64,000 bases of DNA from assembly GCF_900143235.1 (NCBI RefSeq), contig NZ_FRDF01000014.1, positions 41,921-105,920 on the forward strand, in the 5' to 3' direction. Each line of letters begins with the position of its first letter. Position 1 is the first letter of the stretch. Source of the stretch: Erythrobacter sanguineus. GTDB taxonomy: Bacteria > Pseudomonadota > Alphaproteobacteria > Sphingomonadales > Sphingomonadaceae. Shown here one piece after another: positions 44,965 to 52,967 of this stretch. The position numbers and the translations under genes are program-made. The notes beneath the pieces are model-generated. The model made no database searches and was not told the DNA's origin. It saw only the letters and a list, made by a program, of their open reading frames with translations.

Positions 44965-45168
44965 TCACCCGGCAGGCTTTCCGAACAGCGCGTCGGCGGC
45001 GGCGCGGTGGGCGGCGGCTTTGCCGCGATGCGCCGTAACCCGCGCGATTTCCGCTTCGAGCAGGGCGATGCGATCATCCAGCTCGGCCTGCGAATAGGGG
45101 CCGAGATCTTCGGCGGCGAGGCGCGAGGCTGCGTCGCCTTTGGGTCTGGGGAGATCGGGTTCTTCCAT
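44965..45168 (-). CDS. DUF1192 family small protein
   Basis: A 67-aa protein: MEEPDLPRPKGDAASRLAAEDL, then YSQAELDDRIALLEAEIARV, then a short tail. This is the DUF1192 pattern: a short N-terminal acidic segment and a helix able to coil. Function unknown. It lies 131 bases upstream of clpA in the same direction and divergent from the quinone oxidoreductase gene. Confidence 0.85.
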   Translation of the reverse strand: MEEPDLPRPKGDAASRLAAEDLGPYSQAELDDRIALLEAEIARVTAHRGKAAAHRAAADALFGKPAG

Positions 45169-45285
45169 TCGAACGCAGCATCGCAAGCCAAGCGGCTTGC
45201 TGTCAATCGGCAAGGCGGTTATTCGCGCCTTCGATGTGGTTAACAGGCCACATGTTTATCGGGGCATGTTCAGGGGGACAAGATA

Positions 45286-46308
45286 ATGGTCGCAGGGTCG
45301 GGGACAGACCTTCCCAAAACAATGGCTGCAATCGGATTCAGCGCGCCCGGCGGGCCGGATGTGCTGCAGGTCGAGACGCTGCCCTTGCCGCTCCTGCGCC
45401 CTGATGATCTGCTGATCCGTGTTGCCTATGCCGGGGTCAACCGCCCCGATTGCCTTCAGCGTGCCGGGGTCTATCCGCCGCCGCCGGGCGCATCGCCGCT
45501 GCTGGGGCTGGAAGTGTCGGGAGAGGTCGTTGCGGTCGGCAGCGAAGTCCCGCGTGAAATGATCGGGCAGTTTGTCGCCGCGCTGACGCCGGGCGGGGGC
45601 TATGCCGAATATTGCGCCGCGCATTGGCAGCATTGCCTGCCGGTTCCCCAGGGCATGCTGCTGGCCGAGGCTGCGGCCATCCCCGAAACCCTGTTCACCG
45701 TATGGCACAACCTGTTCGAGCGCGGATTGGCCCGCGATGGCGAGCGGGTGCTGGTGCATGGCGGCACATCGGGCATCGGGACAATGGCGATCATGCTGGC
45801 CAAGGCGTTCGGGATGGAGGTGATCGTCACCTGCGGCGACGCGGCCAAATGCGCCGCAGCGACGCGGATCGGGGCCGATCTGGCAATCAATTACCGCGAG
45901 ACCGATTTTGCCGAGGCGGTGATGGCGCACACGGCGGGCAAGGGCGTGAACATCGTGCTCGACATGGTTTCGGGCGATTATGTCGCGCGCAATTGCAAAT
46001 GCCTTGCCGAAGATGGCCGCCATGTCACCATCGCGGTGCTGGGCGGGGCCAAGGCCGATATCAATATGGCGCTGGTGATGATGCGGCGGTTGACGCTGAC
46101 CGGATCGACCCTGCGTCCGCGCACCGACAACTTCAAATCCGCGCTGGCTGACGAGATCGCCGATAATGCTTGGCCGCTGTTTGCCGATGGCGAGCTGTCG
46201 CCGGTGATGGACATGACCCTCCCCCTGGCCGAAGCTGCAGCCGCCCATGCGCGGATGGAAGCGGGCGAACATATCGGCAAGATCGTGCTGGAGGTCGCTG
46301 GCGGATAG
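45286..46308 (+). CDS. PIG3-type NAD(P)H quinone oxidoreductase
   Basis: A 340-aa medium-chain dehydrogenase/reductase without structural zinc. The cofactor loop is VHGGTSGIGTMAIMLAKAFG, and the N-terminal segment shows GVNRPDCLQRAGVYPPPPGASPLLGLEVSGEV, typical of the PIG3 branch. The ATG at 45286 follows a GGGGGACA ribosome site; an ATG 12 codons on would give the family-typical N-terminus and is an alternative. It likely reduces quinones with NADPH. Confidence 0.88.
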   Translation: MVAGSGTDLPKTMAAIGFSAPGGPDVLQVETLPLPLLRPDDLLIRVAYAGVNRPDCLQRAGVYPPPPGASPLLGLEVSGEVVAVGSEVPREMIGQFVAALTPGGGYAEYCAAHWQHCLPVPQGMLLAEAAAIPETLFTVWHNLFERGLARDGERVLVHGGTSGIGTMAIMLAKAFGMEVIVTCGDAAKCAAATRIGADLAINYRETDFAEAVMAHTAGKGVNIVLDMVSGDYVARNCKCLAEDGRHVTIAVLGGAKADINMALVMMRRLTLTGSTLRPRTDNFKSALADEIADNAWPLFADGELSPVMDMTLPLAEAAAAHARMEAGEHIGKIVLEVAGG

Positions 46309-46449
46309 GCGAATGGTTCGCCGCAGCGGCCAAAGCCCCGACTGAATTATTGGAGAATGACGCGAAACCGTCATTCGCCTGCTCAACCCCTGTAACATTT
46401 CCCTGTCATGGCGTCTTGCGAGCAAGACATGACATCCAGGGATTATGCC

Positions 46450-47373
46450 ATGACCGGTTCCGATCTGTCTGACCTGATCAGCACAAATGTCGCCAGCTTT
46501 CCGCTGACCGCCCCCAAGACCCCCGAACCCGAGGTGCCTGAACTGGGTGGCCCTGAACGGCGGCGCTATCGCACCATCTGGATCAGCGATGTCCACTTGG
46601 GCACCAAGGGCTGCAATGCCGAGCTGCTGATCGACTTCCTCGACAATACCGACAGCGAGGTGATGTACCTGGTCGGCGATATTATCGATGGCTGGCGGCT
46701 GAAAAAGAAGTTCTACTGGCCCGCCGCGCATAATGACATCGTCTGGCGGATCATGAAACGCGCCCGGCGCGGAACGCGGGTGGTCTACATCCCCGGCAAC
46801 CATGACGAGATGTTCCGCCAGTTCACCGGCTTGAACTTCGGCGGGATCGAGATCCGCCGTGCGGCCTTTCACGATACGGCCGACGGGCGGCGGCTGATGG
46901 TGCTGCATGGCGACGAATTCGACGCGGTGATGCTGTCGCACCGCTGGCTCGCCTTCGTGGGCGACCATGCCTACCACCTGATGATGAAGCTCAACCTCAC
47001 GGTCAACGCGTTCCGCCGCTGGCTGGGAAAGCCGTATTGGTCGCTGTCCAAGGCTGCCAAGCACAAGGTCAAGAACGCGGTGGAATTCATCGGCAAATAC
47101 GAGGAAGTCGTCGCCCGTGCCGCTGGCGAGCGCGGGGTCGACGGGGTGGTGTGCGGCCATATCCACACCGCCGAATTCCGGATGTTCGACCATAATGGCA
47201 AGGCCATCGAATACTGGAATGATGGCGACTGGGTGGAAGGTTGCAACGCGCTGGTCGAGCATCACGACGGGCGGATGGAGATCCTCCACTGGCCCGAGGA
47301 AATGAAGCGGCGGCTTGCGGCAGAGGCCCCGGCCACCACCTCTGAAACCGGTACTGCGCGCGAGGCGGCGTGA
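46450..47373 (+). CDS. LpxH-like metallophosphoesterase
   Basis: A 307-aa calcineurin-like phosphoesterase. Metal motifs in order: ISDVHLGTKGCN, GDIIDGW, PGNHDEM, and VCGHIHTAEF. It resembles UDP-2,3-diacylglucosamine hydrolases of lipid A synthesis, or their relatives outside that pathway. The ATG at 46450 is preferred because an AGGGA site lies 7 bases before it; two upstream ATGs lack one. It overlaps the glycosyltransferase gene (GTGA), and the pair may act on the same envelope lipid. Confidence 0.85.
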   Translation: MTGSDLSDLISTNVASFPLTAPKTPEPEVPELGGPERRRYRTIWISDVHLGTKGCNAELLIDFLDNTDSEVMYLVGDIIDGWRLKKKFYWPAAHNDIVWRIMKRARRGTRVVYIPGNHDEMFRQFTGLNFGGIEIRRAAFHDTADGRRLMVLHGDEFDAVMLSHRWLAFVGDHAYHLMMKLNLTVNAFRRWLGKPYWSLSKAAKHKVKNAVEFIGKYEEVVARAAGERGVDGVVCGHIHTAEFRMFDHNGKAIEYWNDGDWVEGCNALVEHHDGRMEILHWPEEMKRRLAAEAPATTSETGTAREAA

Positions 47374-48482
47374 ACCGGCTGAGCTCCATCTTGCCGGAAA
47401 CCGCGCACGCCGCGATCGCCCCCTCTTCCATCGCCCCCGCCTCCATCGCAATCGTCACCGATGCGTGGCACCCGCAGACCAATGGCGTGGTGCGCACGCT
47501 GTCGACCACCTGCGATGTGCTGCGCGGCTGGGGGCATGAGGTCACGGTGATCTCGCCCGAGGGATATCCTGCGATCCCCGCGCCGACCTATCCGGAAATC
47601 CGCCTTGCCCTGACAGCGCCGGGCGCAGTCGGACGGCGGCTGGCCAGTATCGCGCCCGAAGCGGTGCATATCGCCACCGAAGGGCCTTTGGGCTTTGCCG
47701 CGCGGCGTTACTGCCTGCGCCGCAAGCTGCCGTTCACCACCGCCTATCACACCCAGTTCCCCGATTACCTCGCGCGCCGGACGGGGCTGCCCGCGCGCGC
47801 GTTCTGGCCTTATATCCGCTGGTTCCACCGCCCGGCACAGGCCATCATGGTGGCGACCGAGACGATTCGCGCCCAGTTGCGCGAACAGGGCCTGACCCAG
47901 CTCATCCACTGGAGCCGCGGGGTCGATCTGGTGTCATTTTCTCCCCAGGCCCCGCCGCCGCCCGAATATGCCGATATCGCAGGCCCGATCCTGCTCTACG
48001 TCGGGCGCATCGCGGTGGAAAAGAACATCGAGGCTTTCCTGGCCTGCGACTATCCCGGCACCAAGGTGGTGGTCGGTGACGGCCCGGCCCGCGCAGGCCT
48101 GGAGGCGAAGTTCCCCAAGGCGCGCTTCCTTGGCAAGAAGACCGGGACGGCGTTGGCGGGCTGTTATGCCGGGGCCGATGTGTTCGTGTTCCCAAGCCGC
48201 ACCGACACCTTTGGCCTTGTCATGATCGAGGCGCTGGCCTGCGGCACCCCGGTCGCCGCCTTCCCGGTGGCAGGGCCGATCGACATCGTCACGCCCCAGG
48301 TGGGCGCCCTGTCGGAAGACCTCGCCCGCGCCATCGACGCCGCGCGGTATTGCGATCGCACGGCCTGCGCGGCCTATGGCGCAAGCTATTCATGGGAAGC
48401 GGCGACACACCAGTTCCGATCGGGGCTGGCGGCGCTGGAGGAAGAGCGCAGTTTGCCCTTCGCAGCAGCGCCGGCGTTCTGA
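47370..48482 (+). CDS. GT4-family glycosyltransferase
   Basis: A 370-aa GT-B enzyme. The N-terminal motif VTDAWHPQTNGVVRTLSTT and the C-terminal VFPSRTDTFGLVMIEALACGTPVAAF are the GT4 nucleotide-sugar site. The acceptor and sugar are not given by sequence; the family contains mannosyl- and sulfoquinovosyl-type enzymes. It begins with a GTG overlapping the phosphoesterase stop, so the two are coexpressed. Confidence 0.88.
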   Translation: MNRLSSILPETAHAAIAPSSIAPASIAIVTDAWHPQTNGVVRTLSTTCDVLRGWGHEVTVISPEGYPAIPAPTYPEIRLALTAPGAVGRRLASIAPEAVHIATEGPLGFAARRYCLRRKLPFTTAYHTQFPDYLARRTGLPARAFWPYIRWFHRPAQAIMVATETIRAQLREQGLTQLIHWSRGVDLVSFSPQAPPPPEYADIAGPILLYVGRIAVEKNIEAFLACDYPGTKVVVGDGPARAGLEAKFPKARFLGKKTGTALAGCYAGADVFVFPSRTDTFGLVMIEALACGTPVAAFPVAGPIDIVTPQVGALSEDLARAIDAARYCDRTACAAYGASYSWEAATHQFRSGLAALEEERSLPFAAAPAF

Positions 48483-48494
48483 ATCAAGGTTTGC

Positions 48495-48523
48495 TTGCCG
48501 TTTGGCAGGCAATCGCCTATCTA
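48495..48523 (+). promoter_or_regulatory. Candidate promoter for trcR
   Basis: TTGCCG, then 17 bases, then TATCTA resembles -35 and -10 hexamers with ideal spacing. It lies 62 bases upstream of the trcR ATG. An imperfect inverted repeat (TTGCTTGCC/GGCAGGCAA) overlaps the -35 region. Confidence 0.4.
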
Positions 48524-48535
48524 GGCCGGCAAGGT

Positions 48536-48567
48536 GGCCGCTCCGAAAGGGGCGGCCCTTCTATTTT
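48536..48567 (+). terminator. Terminator-like hairpin in the trcR leader
   Basis: GGCCGCTCC-gaaa-GGGGCGGCC (9-bp stem, GNRA-type loop) followed by CTTCTATTTT. It ends 17 bases before the trcR ATG, downstream of the candidate promoter. It could terminate readthrough from the glycosyltransferase gene or attenuate trcR. Confidence 0.6.
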
Positions 48568-48584
48568 GAACGGAGATTTCCCTC

Positions 48585-49328
48585 ATGGCTATCAAGGATC
48601 AGCCCAAGCCGCTGATGCCGCACGCCACCGCGACCTGGCTGGTGGACAACACCGGATTGTCGTTTGAACAGATTGCAGAATTCTGCGGGCTGCACATTCT
48701 TGAAGTGCAGGCGATGGCCGACGATCTGGCGGGCAGCAAATATACCGGGCGCGACCCGGTTCATTCGGGCGAGTTGACGCAAGGCGAGATCGAACTTGGT
48801 CAGGCCGACCCGTCCTATTCGCTCAAGATGCACAAGGCCCCGGTCGAAGTGACCCGCACCAAGGGCCCGCGTTACACCCCCGTGTCGAAGCGGCAGGACA
48901 AGCCCGATGGCATCGCGTGGATCCTGCGCAGCCATCCCGAGGTGTCGGATGCGCAGATTTCCAAGCTGATCGGCACCACCCGCAACACCATCGGCGCGAT
49001 CCGTGAGCGGTCGCACTGGAACATCCAGAACATCCAGCCCAAGGATCCGGTGACGCTGGGCCTGTGTTCGCAGCGCGAGCTTGACGCAGTGGTCGCCAAG
49101 GCCGCCAAGCGCGCAGGCGTGACCGAGGATGTCGAAGCCCCGGTCAAGGGTGAGCGCAATGACCGCGAAAAGCTGATCGAGGAACTGCGCGCCGAACGCG
49201 ATGCGACCCACAAGGCCGCTGCCGAAGCCGCGCAGGAAGCCGAGGCCGAAGCCTGGCTTGCCGCACGCCGCGCAGCCGAAGCTGCCGAGGAAAAGATCGA
49301 CCCCGAAAGCGGGTTCATCAAGGACTGA
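48585..49328 (+). CDS. trcR: TrcR-like cell-cycle regulator (DUF1013)
   Basis: A 247-aa protein. The first 170 residues are DUF1013: LMPHATATWLVDNTGLSFEQIAEFCGLHILEVQA, with a second helical region DKPDGIAWILRSHPEVSDAQISKLIGTTRNTIGAIRERSHWN that resembles a helix-turn-helix. The C-terminal 60 residues are Glu/Ala-rich, probably a coiled coil. Members are described as cell-cycle transcriptional regulators in Alphaproteobacteria. It is a single-gene unit with its own promoter-like and terminator-like elements in front. Confidence 0.9.
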   Translation: MAIKDQPKPLMPHATATWLVDNTGLSFEQIAEFCGLHILEVQAMADDLAGSKYTGRDPVHSGELTQGEIELGQADPSYSLKMHKAPVEVTRTKGPRYTPVSKRQDKPDGIAWILRSHPEVSDAQISKLIGTTRNTIGAIRERSHWNIQNIQPKDPVTLGLCSQRELDAVVAKAAKRAGVTEDVEAPVKGERNDREKLIEELRAERDATHKAAAEAAQEAEAEAWLAARRAAEAAEEKIDPESGFIKD

Positions 49329-49465
49329 GCGCGGCTGGCCGGGGTGCTGTGATCACTCCGGCCGCCGCGCCCTCCCGCGCGCGGCGCAACCGCTTCGCGC
49401 CATTGCGAAAAATCAGCGCTGCGGGCACGAGTTTTGCTTGTGCACGAGGGCATTGTCAGCCACAA

Positions 49466-49487
49466 TTACTGACATGTCTGTCAGTAA
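49466..49487. promoter_or_regulatory. Perfect dyad over the fadD start codon
   Basis: TTACTGACA-tgtc-TGTCAGTAA: two perfect 9-base arms around a 4-base centre, with the ATG of fadD beginning at the end of the left arm. The spacing and TGACA/TGTCA arms suit a dimeric regulator such as a TetR-type protein, or an RNA hairpin that hides the start. No regulator gene is adjacent. Confidence 0.6.
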
Positions 49488-51135
49488 CGTCGCCTACCAT
49501 CACCCGACCCCGCAAGGCACCCTGTTCGAAGCGTTGAGCCTGCCGGCCATGTTTGAGCGCACCATGCGTGCCGATCCGCAGGCACCATTCCTGCATTTCC
49601 TCGGGCGCACCTATTCCTATCGCGAAATCTTCGAGGATGCGCAGCGCTTTGCCGCAGGGTTGCAGGCGCTTGGCATTGCCCGCGGCGACCGGGTGGGCCT
49701 GTTCCTGCCCAATGTCCCGATCTACGCTGCCGCTTATTACGGGGCGATGATGGCCGGTGCAATCGTGGTCAATTTCTCGCCGCTCTATTCGGTCGAGGAG
49801 CTGAACTGGCAGGTTGAGGATAGCGGCACCCGCGTGCTGGTGACGCTGGATGTGCCCGAACTCTATCAGACCGCGCACAAGGTGCTGGCCGCCTCCTCGC
49901 TGGAAACGTTGGTGGTCGGCCGCCTCGCCGACATGCTGCCGTGGTACAAGGGCATCGCATTGAAGCTGCTGAAACGCAGCCAGATTGCCGATGTCGGTTA
50001 TGGTCCCGGCGTGCGCAGCTGGGCCGAGATGACGCCCGACCGGGCTTTCACCCCCGCCGATGTGACGCCGCAAGACCTCGCCCTGCTGCAATATACCGGC
50101 GGCACCACCGGGCGGCCCAAGGGAGCGATGCTGGGGCATGACCAGCTTTCGGTGAACGCCCAGCAGGTTGCGGCGATCAATCCCTTTGATGATGTCCGCA
50201 ATGAAGTTTTCATGGGCGCGCTGCCGTTTTTCCATGTCTTCGCCAACACCGCGCTGCTCAACCACGCGGTCGCGACCGGCGCGTCAATCGCGATGGTGCC
50301 GCGGTTCGAGACAAAGCAGGTGCTGGAAACGATCGAGCGCTATCGCTGCACCGGCTTTCCCGGCGTGCCGACCATGTTCCAGGCGATGCTCGATCACCCC
50401 GATCTGGCGAAAACCGACTTGTCGAGCCTCAAGGTCTGCATTTCCGGCGGCGCGCCGATGCCCGGCCCCGTCCATGCCCGCTTTGAAGCCGCGACCGGGG
50501 TGAGGCTGGTCGAAGGCTATGGCCTCACCGAAAGCGCCGGCGTGGTCTCGGTCAACCCCTATGAAGGCACCCGCAAGCGCGGCACCATCGGCCAACTCGT
50601 TCCGGGAACCGAAGTGATCCTGCTCGACAAGGAGCACCCCGAAAACCTCGCTCCGGAAGGCGAGCCGGGCGAACTGGCGGTGTGCGGCCCGCAGGTGATG
50701 CGCGGCTACTGGAACCGGCCCGAAACCGATGCCGACACCTTCGTCGAACGCGATGGCAAACGCTATCTGCGCACCGGCGATGTCGCGCGGATCGACGAAG
50801 ACGGGTTCCTCGAAATTGTCGACCGCATCAAGGACATGATCGCGGTCGGCGGGTTCAAGGTGTTCCCGAGCGTGGTCGAGGACGTGATCCTTGAACATCC
50901 CGCGGTGAAGGAGGCGCTGGTGATCGGCGTGCCCGAAGAATATCGCGGCGAAGTGCCCCGCGCCTATGTCGCGCTGCAAAGCGATGCGGGCGCCACAGCC
51001 GAGGAGCTGGCCAGCTGGCTCAACGCCAAGATCGGCAAGCACGAACGCGTCGATCAGGTGGTGATCCGCGAAAGCCTGCCCAAGACGATCATTGGCAAGC
51101 TCGACCGCAAGGCCTTGCGCGCCGAGGTGCTGTAA
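49474..51135 (+). CDS. fadD: Long-chain fatty acid-CoA ligase
   Basis: A 553-aa ANL-family enzyme. The AMP-binding motif is LLQYTGGTTGRPKGAMLGH, followed by EGYGLTESAG, YLRTGDVARIDEDGF and the C-terminal catalytic Lys in LPKTIIGKLDRKAL. It activates fatty acids at the inner membrane. The ATG giving MSVSNVAYHH lies 145 bases past trcR. No Shine-Dalgarno sequence precedes it, and a perfect dyad overlaps it, so it may be leaderless or tightly controlled. Confidence 0.92.
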   Translation: MSVSNVAYHHPTPQGTLFEALSLPAMFERTMRADPQAPFLHFLGRTYSYREIFEDAQRFAAGLQALGIARGDRVGLFLPNVPIYAAAYYGAMMAGAIVVNFSPLYSVEELNWQVEDSGTRVLVTLDVPELYQTAHKVLAASSLETLVVGRLADMLPWYKGIALKLLKRSQIADVGYGPGVRSWAEMTPDRAFTPADVTPQDLALLQYTGGTTGRPKGAMLGHDQLSVNAQQVAAINPFDDVRNEVFMGALPFFHVFANTALLNHAVATGASIAMVPRFETKQVLETIERYRCTGFPGVPTMFQAMLDHPDLAKTDLSSLKVCISGGAPMPGPVHARFEAATGVRLVEGYGLTESAGVVSVNPYEGTRKRGTIGQLVPGTEVILLDKEHPENLAPEGEPGELAVCGPQVMRGYWNRPETDADTFVERDGKRYLRTGDVARIDEDGFLEIVDRIKDMIAVGGFKVFPSVVEDVILEHPAVKEALVIGVPEEYRGEVPRAYVALQSDAGATAEELASWLNAKIGKHERVDQVVIRESLPKTIIGKLDRKALRAEVL

Positions 51136-51141
51136 CCCGCC

Positions 51142-51585
51142 TTATTCCGCCGCTTCGACGCTTGCCGAAGGCACGGCCTTGACCGGCTGGCGCGCATTGG
51201 GGGCAAATCGGCCATCGACCTGTGCGCCCTGTTCGATCGTCAGCGCATCATAATGGACATCGCCTTCGATCACCGCGCTCTTGAGGATCACCAGTTCGCG
51301 TGCAGTGATCGAACCGGCAACGCGGCCCGCGAGCCGCGCGCTCTCGGCGGTGACGGCGCCGTTGATGTTGCTCGATTCGCCTTGCACGAGGCTGGCGCAC
51401 TTGATGTCGCCCTCGATCGTGCCGTCGACGTGAAGATCGGCGGTGGCGCTGATATCGCCCTTGATCACCACATCCGCGCCAATCACCGAAAAGGTCGAAC
51501 CCGAAGCCATCGTGCTGCCTCTACTGGCCGGCCGGCTGGGCGGGGGTGCGGTCCGGTCCGGCTCTGCGGACTTCTTTGAGAACAT
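51142..51585 (-). CDS. Bactofilin (polymer-forming cytoskeletal protein)
   Basis: A 147-aa protein. The central DUF583 beta-helix runs from GSTFSVIGADVVIKGDI to LTIEQGAQVDGRF. The start MFSKKSAEPDRTAP matches typical bactofilin N-termini and follows a GGAG site 10 bases upstream, so the gene begins 65 bases inside the M23 gene. The alternative ATG at 51510 has only a weak site. It polymerises into membrane-associated filaments that position wall enzymes. The stop lies 7 bases from the convergent fadD stop. Confidence 0.88.
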   Translation of the reverse strand: MFSKKSAEPDRTAPPPSRPASRGSTMASGSTFSVIGADVVIKGDISATADLHVDGTIEGDIKCASLVQGESSNINGAVTAESARLAGRVAGSITARELVILKSAVIEGDVHYDALTIEQGAQVDGRFAPNARQPVKAVPSASVEAAE

Positions 51586-52702
51586 CGGAGGCGGTCTCCA
51601 GAAAGGGGCGCGGATTGACCGCGCGGTCATTGATGCGGACTTCGAAATGCAGATGCGGGCCGGTCGAACGCCCGGAATTGCCAAGCCCGCCCAGCGTTGC
51701 GCCGGTCTCGACCAGCTGGCCGGGCTTCACATCGATCCGCGACAGGTGGGCGTAACGGGTCATCATGCCATTGGCGTGGGTGATTTCCACCACCTTGCCA
51801 TAGCCGCCCTTGCGCCCGGCAAAAGTGATGCGGCCCTCGGCTGCGGCAAAGATCGGCGAGCCAACCGCGCCCTTGAAATCAAGGCCCGAATGCATCGCTG
51901 CGCGGCCATTGAACGGGTCGCGCCTGTAACCGAAACCCGAGGTGATATTCTCGACCGTCGCCGGCACGACCTGCGGAATGCCATCCAGCGCTCGTTCCAG
52001 CACGGCCATGCGCGACAGGCTCAGCCCGAGCCGTTCGAACCGCGGGTCGATTTCGCCATTGCCTGACGGTGAAATCGCCTCAAACGGGCCGCCCATTGCC
52101 GCACGGGTCTGGCGGCTGAGTGCGGCGGGATCGAGGTTGAGCTTGCGCATCGCAGCCTCGGCGCGGCGGGCGCGGGCATCGGCGAAGCGGGTGAGCCGTT
52201 CGACCACGGCGATCTGGCGGGCTTCGACCTCGGCCAGGCCGCGCGCCTGCGGGATCAGGGCACCGACCTTCTCCACCGTCTTGGCAGCCTCGGCGCTGGA
52301 ATCGGTGACGGTGCCGGCGCCGCCGCCTTCGGCGATGATGTCCTCAGGCAGCATCCGCGCCATTTCTTCGAGGAAGTCCTGACGCTGTTGGAGATCGTCC
52401 ACCACCCGGTCAAGATCGCCGCCATAGGCATCAAGCCGTTCGCGGGCCGTCGCCACGCGCACCTTTTCCTGTTCGAAGGAGGCCAGATCAGCCTCGGCGC
52501 GGTACTGGCCCCAGGCCATCACAGCGAGCGAAACAAGCCAACCCAGCACCACGACCAATGCCAGCGCGGCTGCGCGCATCTGGAATCGGGCGGAGATCCT
52601 GATGAACCGCACCTGCCCCTGAGAGCGCATGAAAAATTCGCGCTCGGGAAACCAGCGACGTAGCTGTTCGCCCCAATTGCGCGCCGAAATTCTGTCTGAC
52701 AC
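51521..52702 (-). CDS. M23 peptidase paired with the bactofilin
   Basis: A 393-aa protein. One TM helix at about residues 43-66 follows a basic cytosolic N-terminus. A coiled-coil region (about 70-200) precedes the LytM domain with AMHSGLDFKGAVG and STGPHLHFEVRIND, a complete zinc site. It is likely an elongation or cell-shape peptidase localised by the bactofilin, a known functional pairing. The 3' end overlaps the bactofilin gene start. Confidence 0.9.
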   Translation of the reverse strand: MSDRISARNWGEQLRRWFPEREFFMRSQGQVRFIRISARFQMRAAALALVVVLGWLVSLAVMAWGQYRAEADLASFEQEKVRVATARERLDAYGGDLDRVVDDLQQRQDFLEEMARMLPEDIIAEGGGAGTVTDSSAEAAKTVEKVGALIPQARGLAEVEARQIAVVERLTRFADARARRAEAAMRKLNLDPAALSRQTRAAMGGPFEAISPSGNGEIDPRFERLGLSLSRMAVLERALDGIPQVVPATVENITSGFGYRRDPFNGRAAMHSGLDFKGAVGSPIFAAAEGRITFAGRKGGYGKVVEITHANGMMTRYAHLSRIDVKPGQLVETGATLGGLGNSGRSTGPHLHFEVRINDRAVNPRPFLETASDVLKEVRRAGPDRTPAQPAGQ

Positions 52703-52967
52703 TGCGGCCCCGATTTTTTATCTATGCCTCACCTCCAGGCGCTATCAGGGCAAATGCGGGGGGTCGAATCGCGCGCCGCAGGCAAGGGGTGAACCGAAGC
52801 GGAATCGCGGCGAGCGGTTCATCGCGGAGACATCTTCCACATCCTGTCGGCTGTCTTATCGGAAATTGCGTATCGACGCGTGCAATGTTCCTGATTCGTG
52901 CCGAAGGGCGAGCCCCGCCGTTTGCGGCAGGCCTGACAGCGGGCCATGCGGCTGCTAAGGCCCGCGC

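Noticed and set aside
45234..45252. TGTGG-TTAACAGG-CCACA dyad upstream of the quinone oxidoreductase
   Set aside because: Arms of five bases are too short to separate from chance in GC-rich DNA.
45256..47451. A 731-codon minus-strand frame opposite the quinone oxidoreductase and phosphoesterase genes
   Set aside because: Both sense-strand genes have complete family motifs and the antisense text has none.
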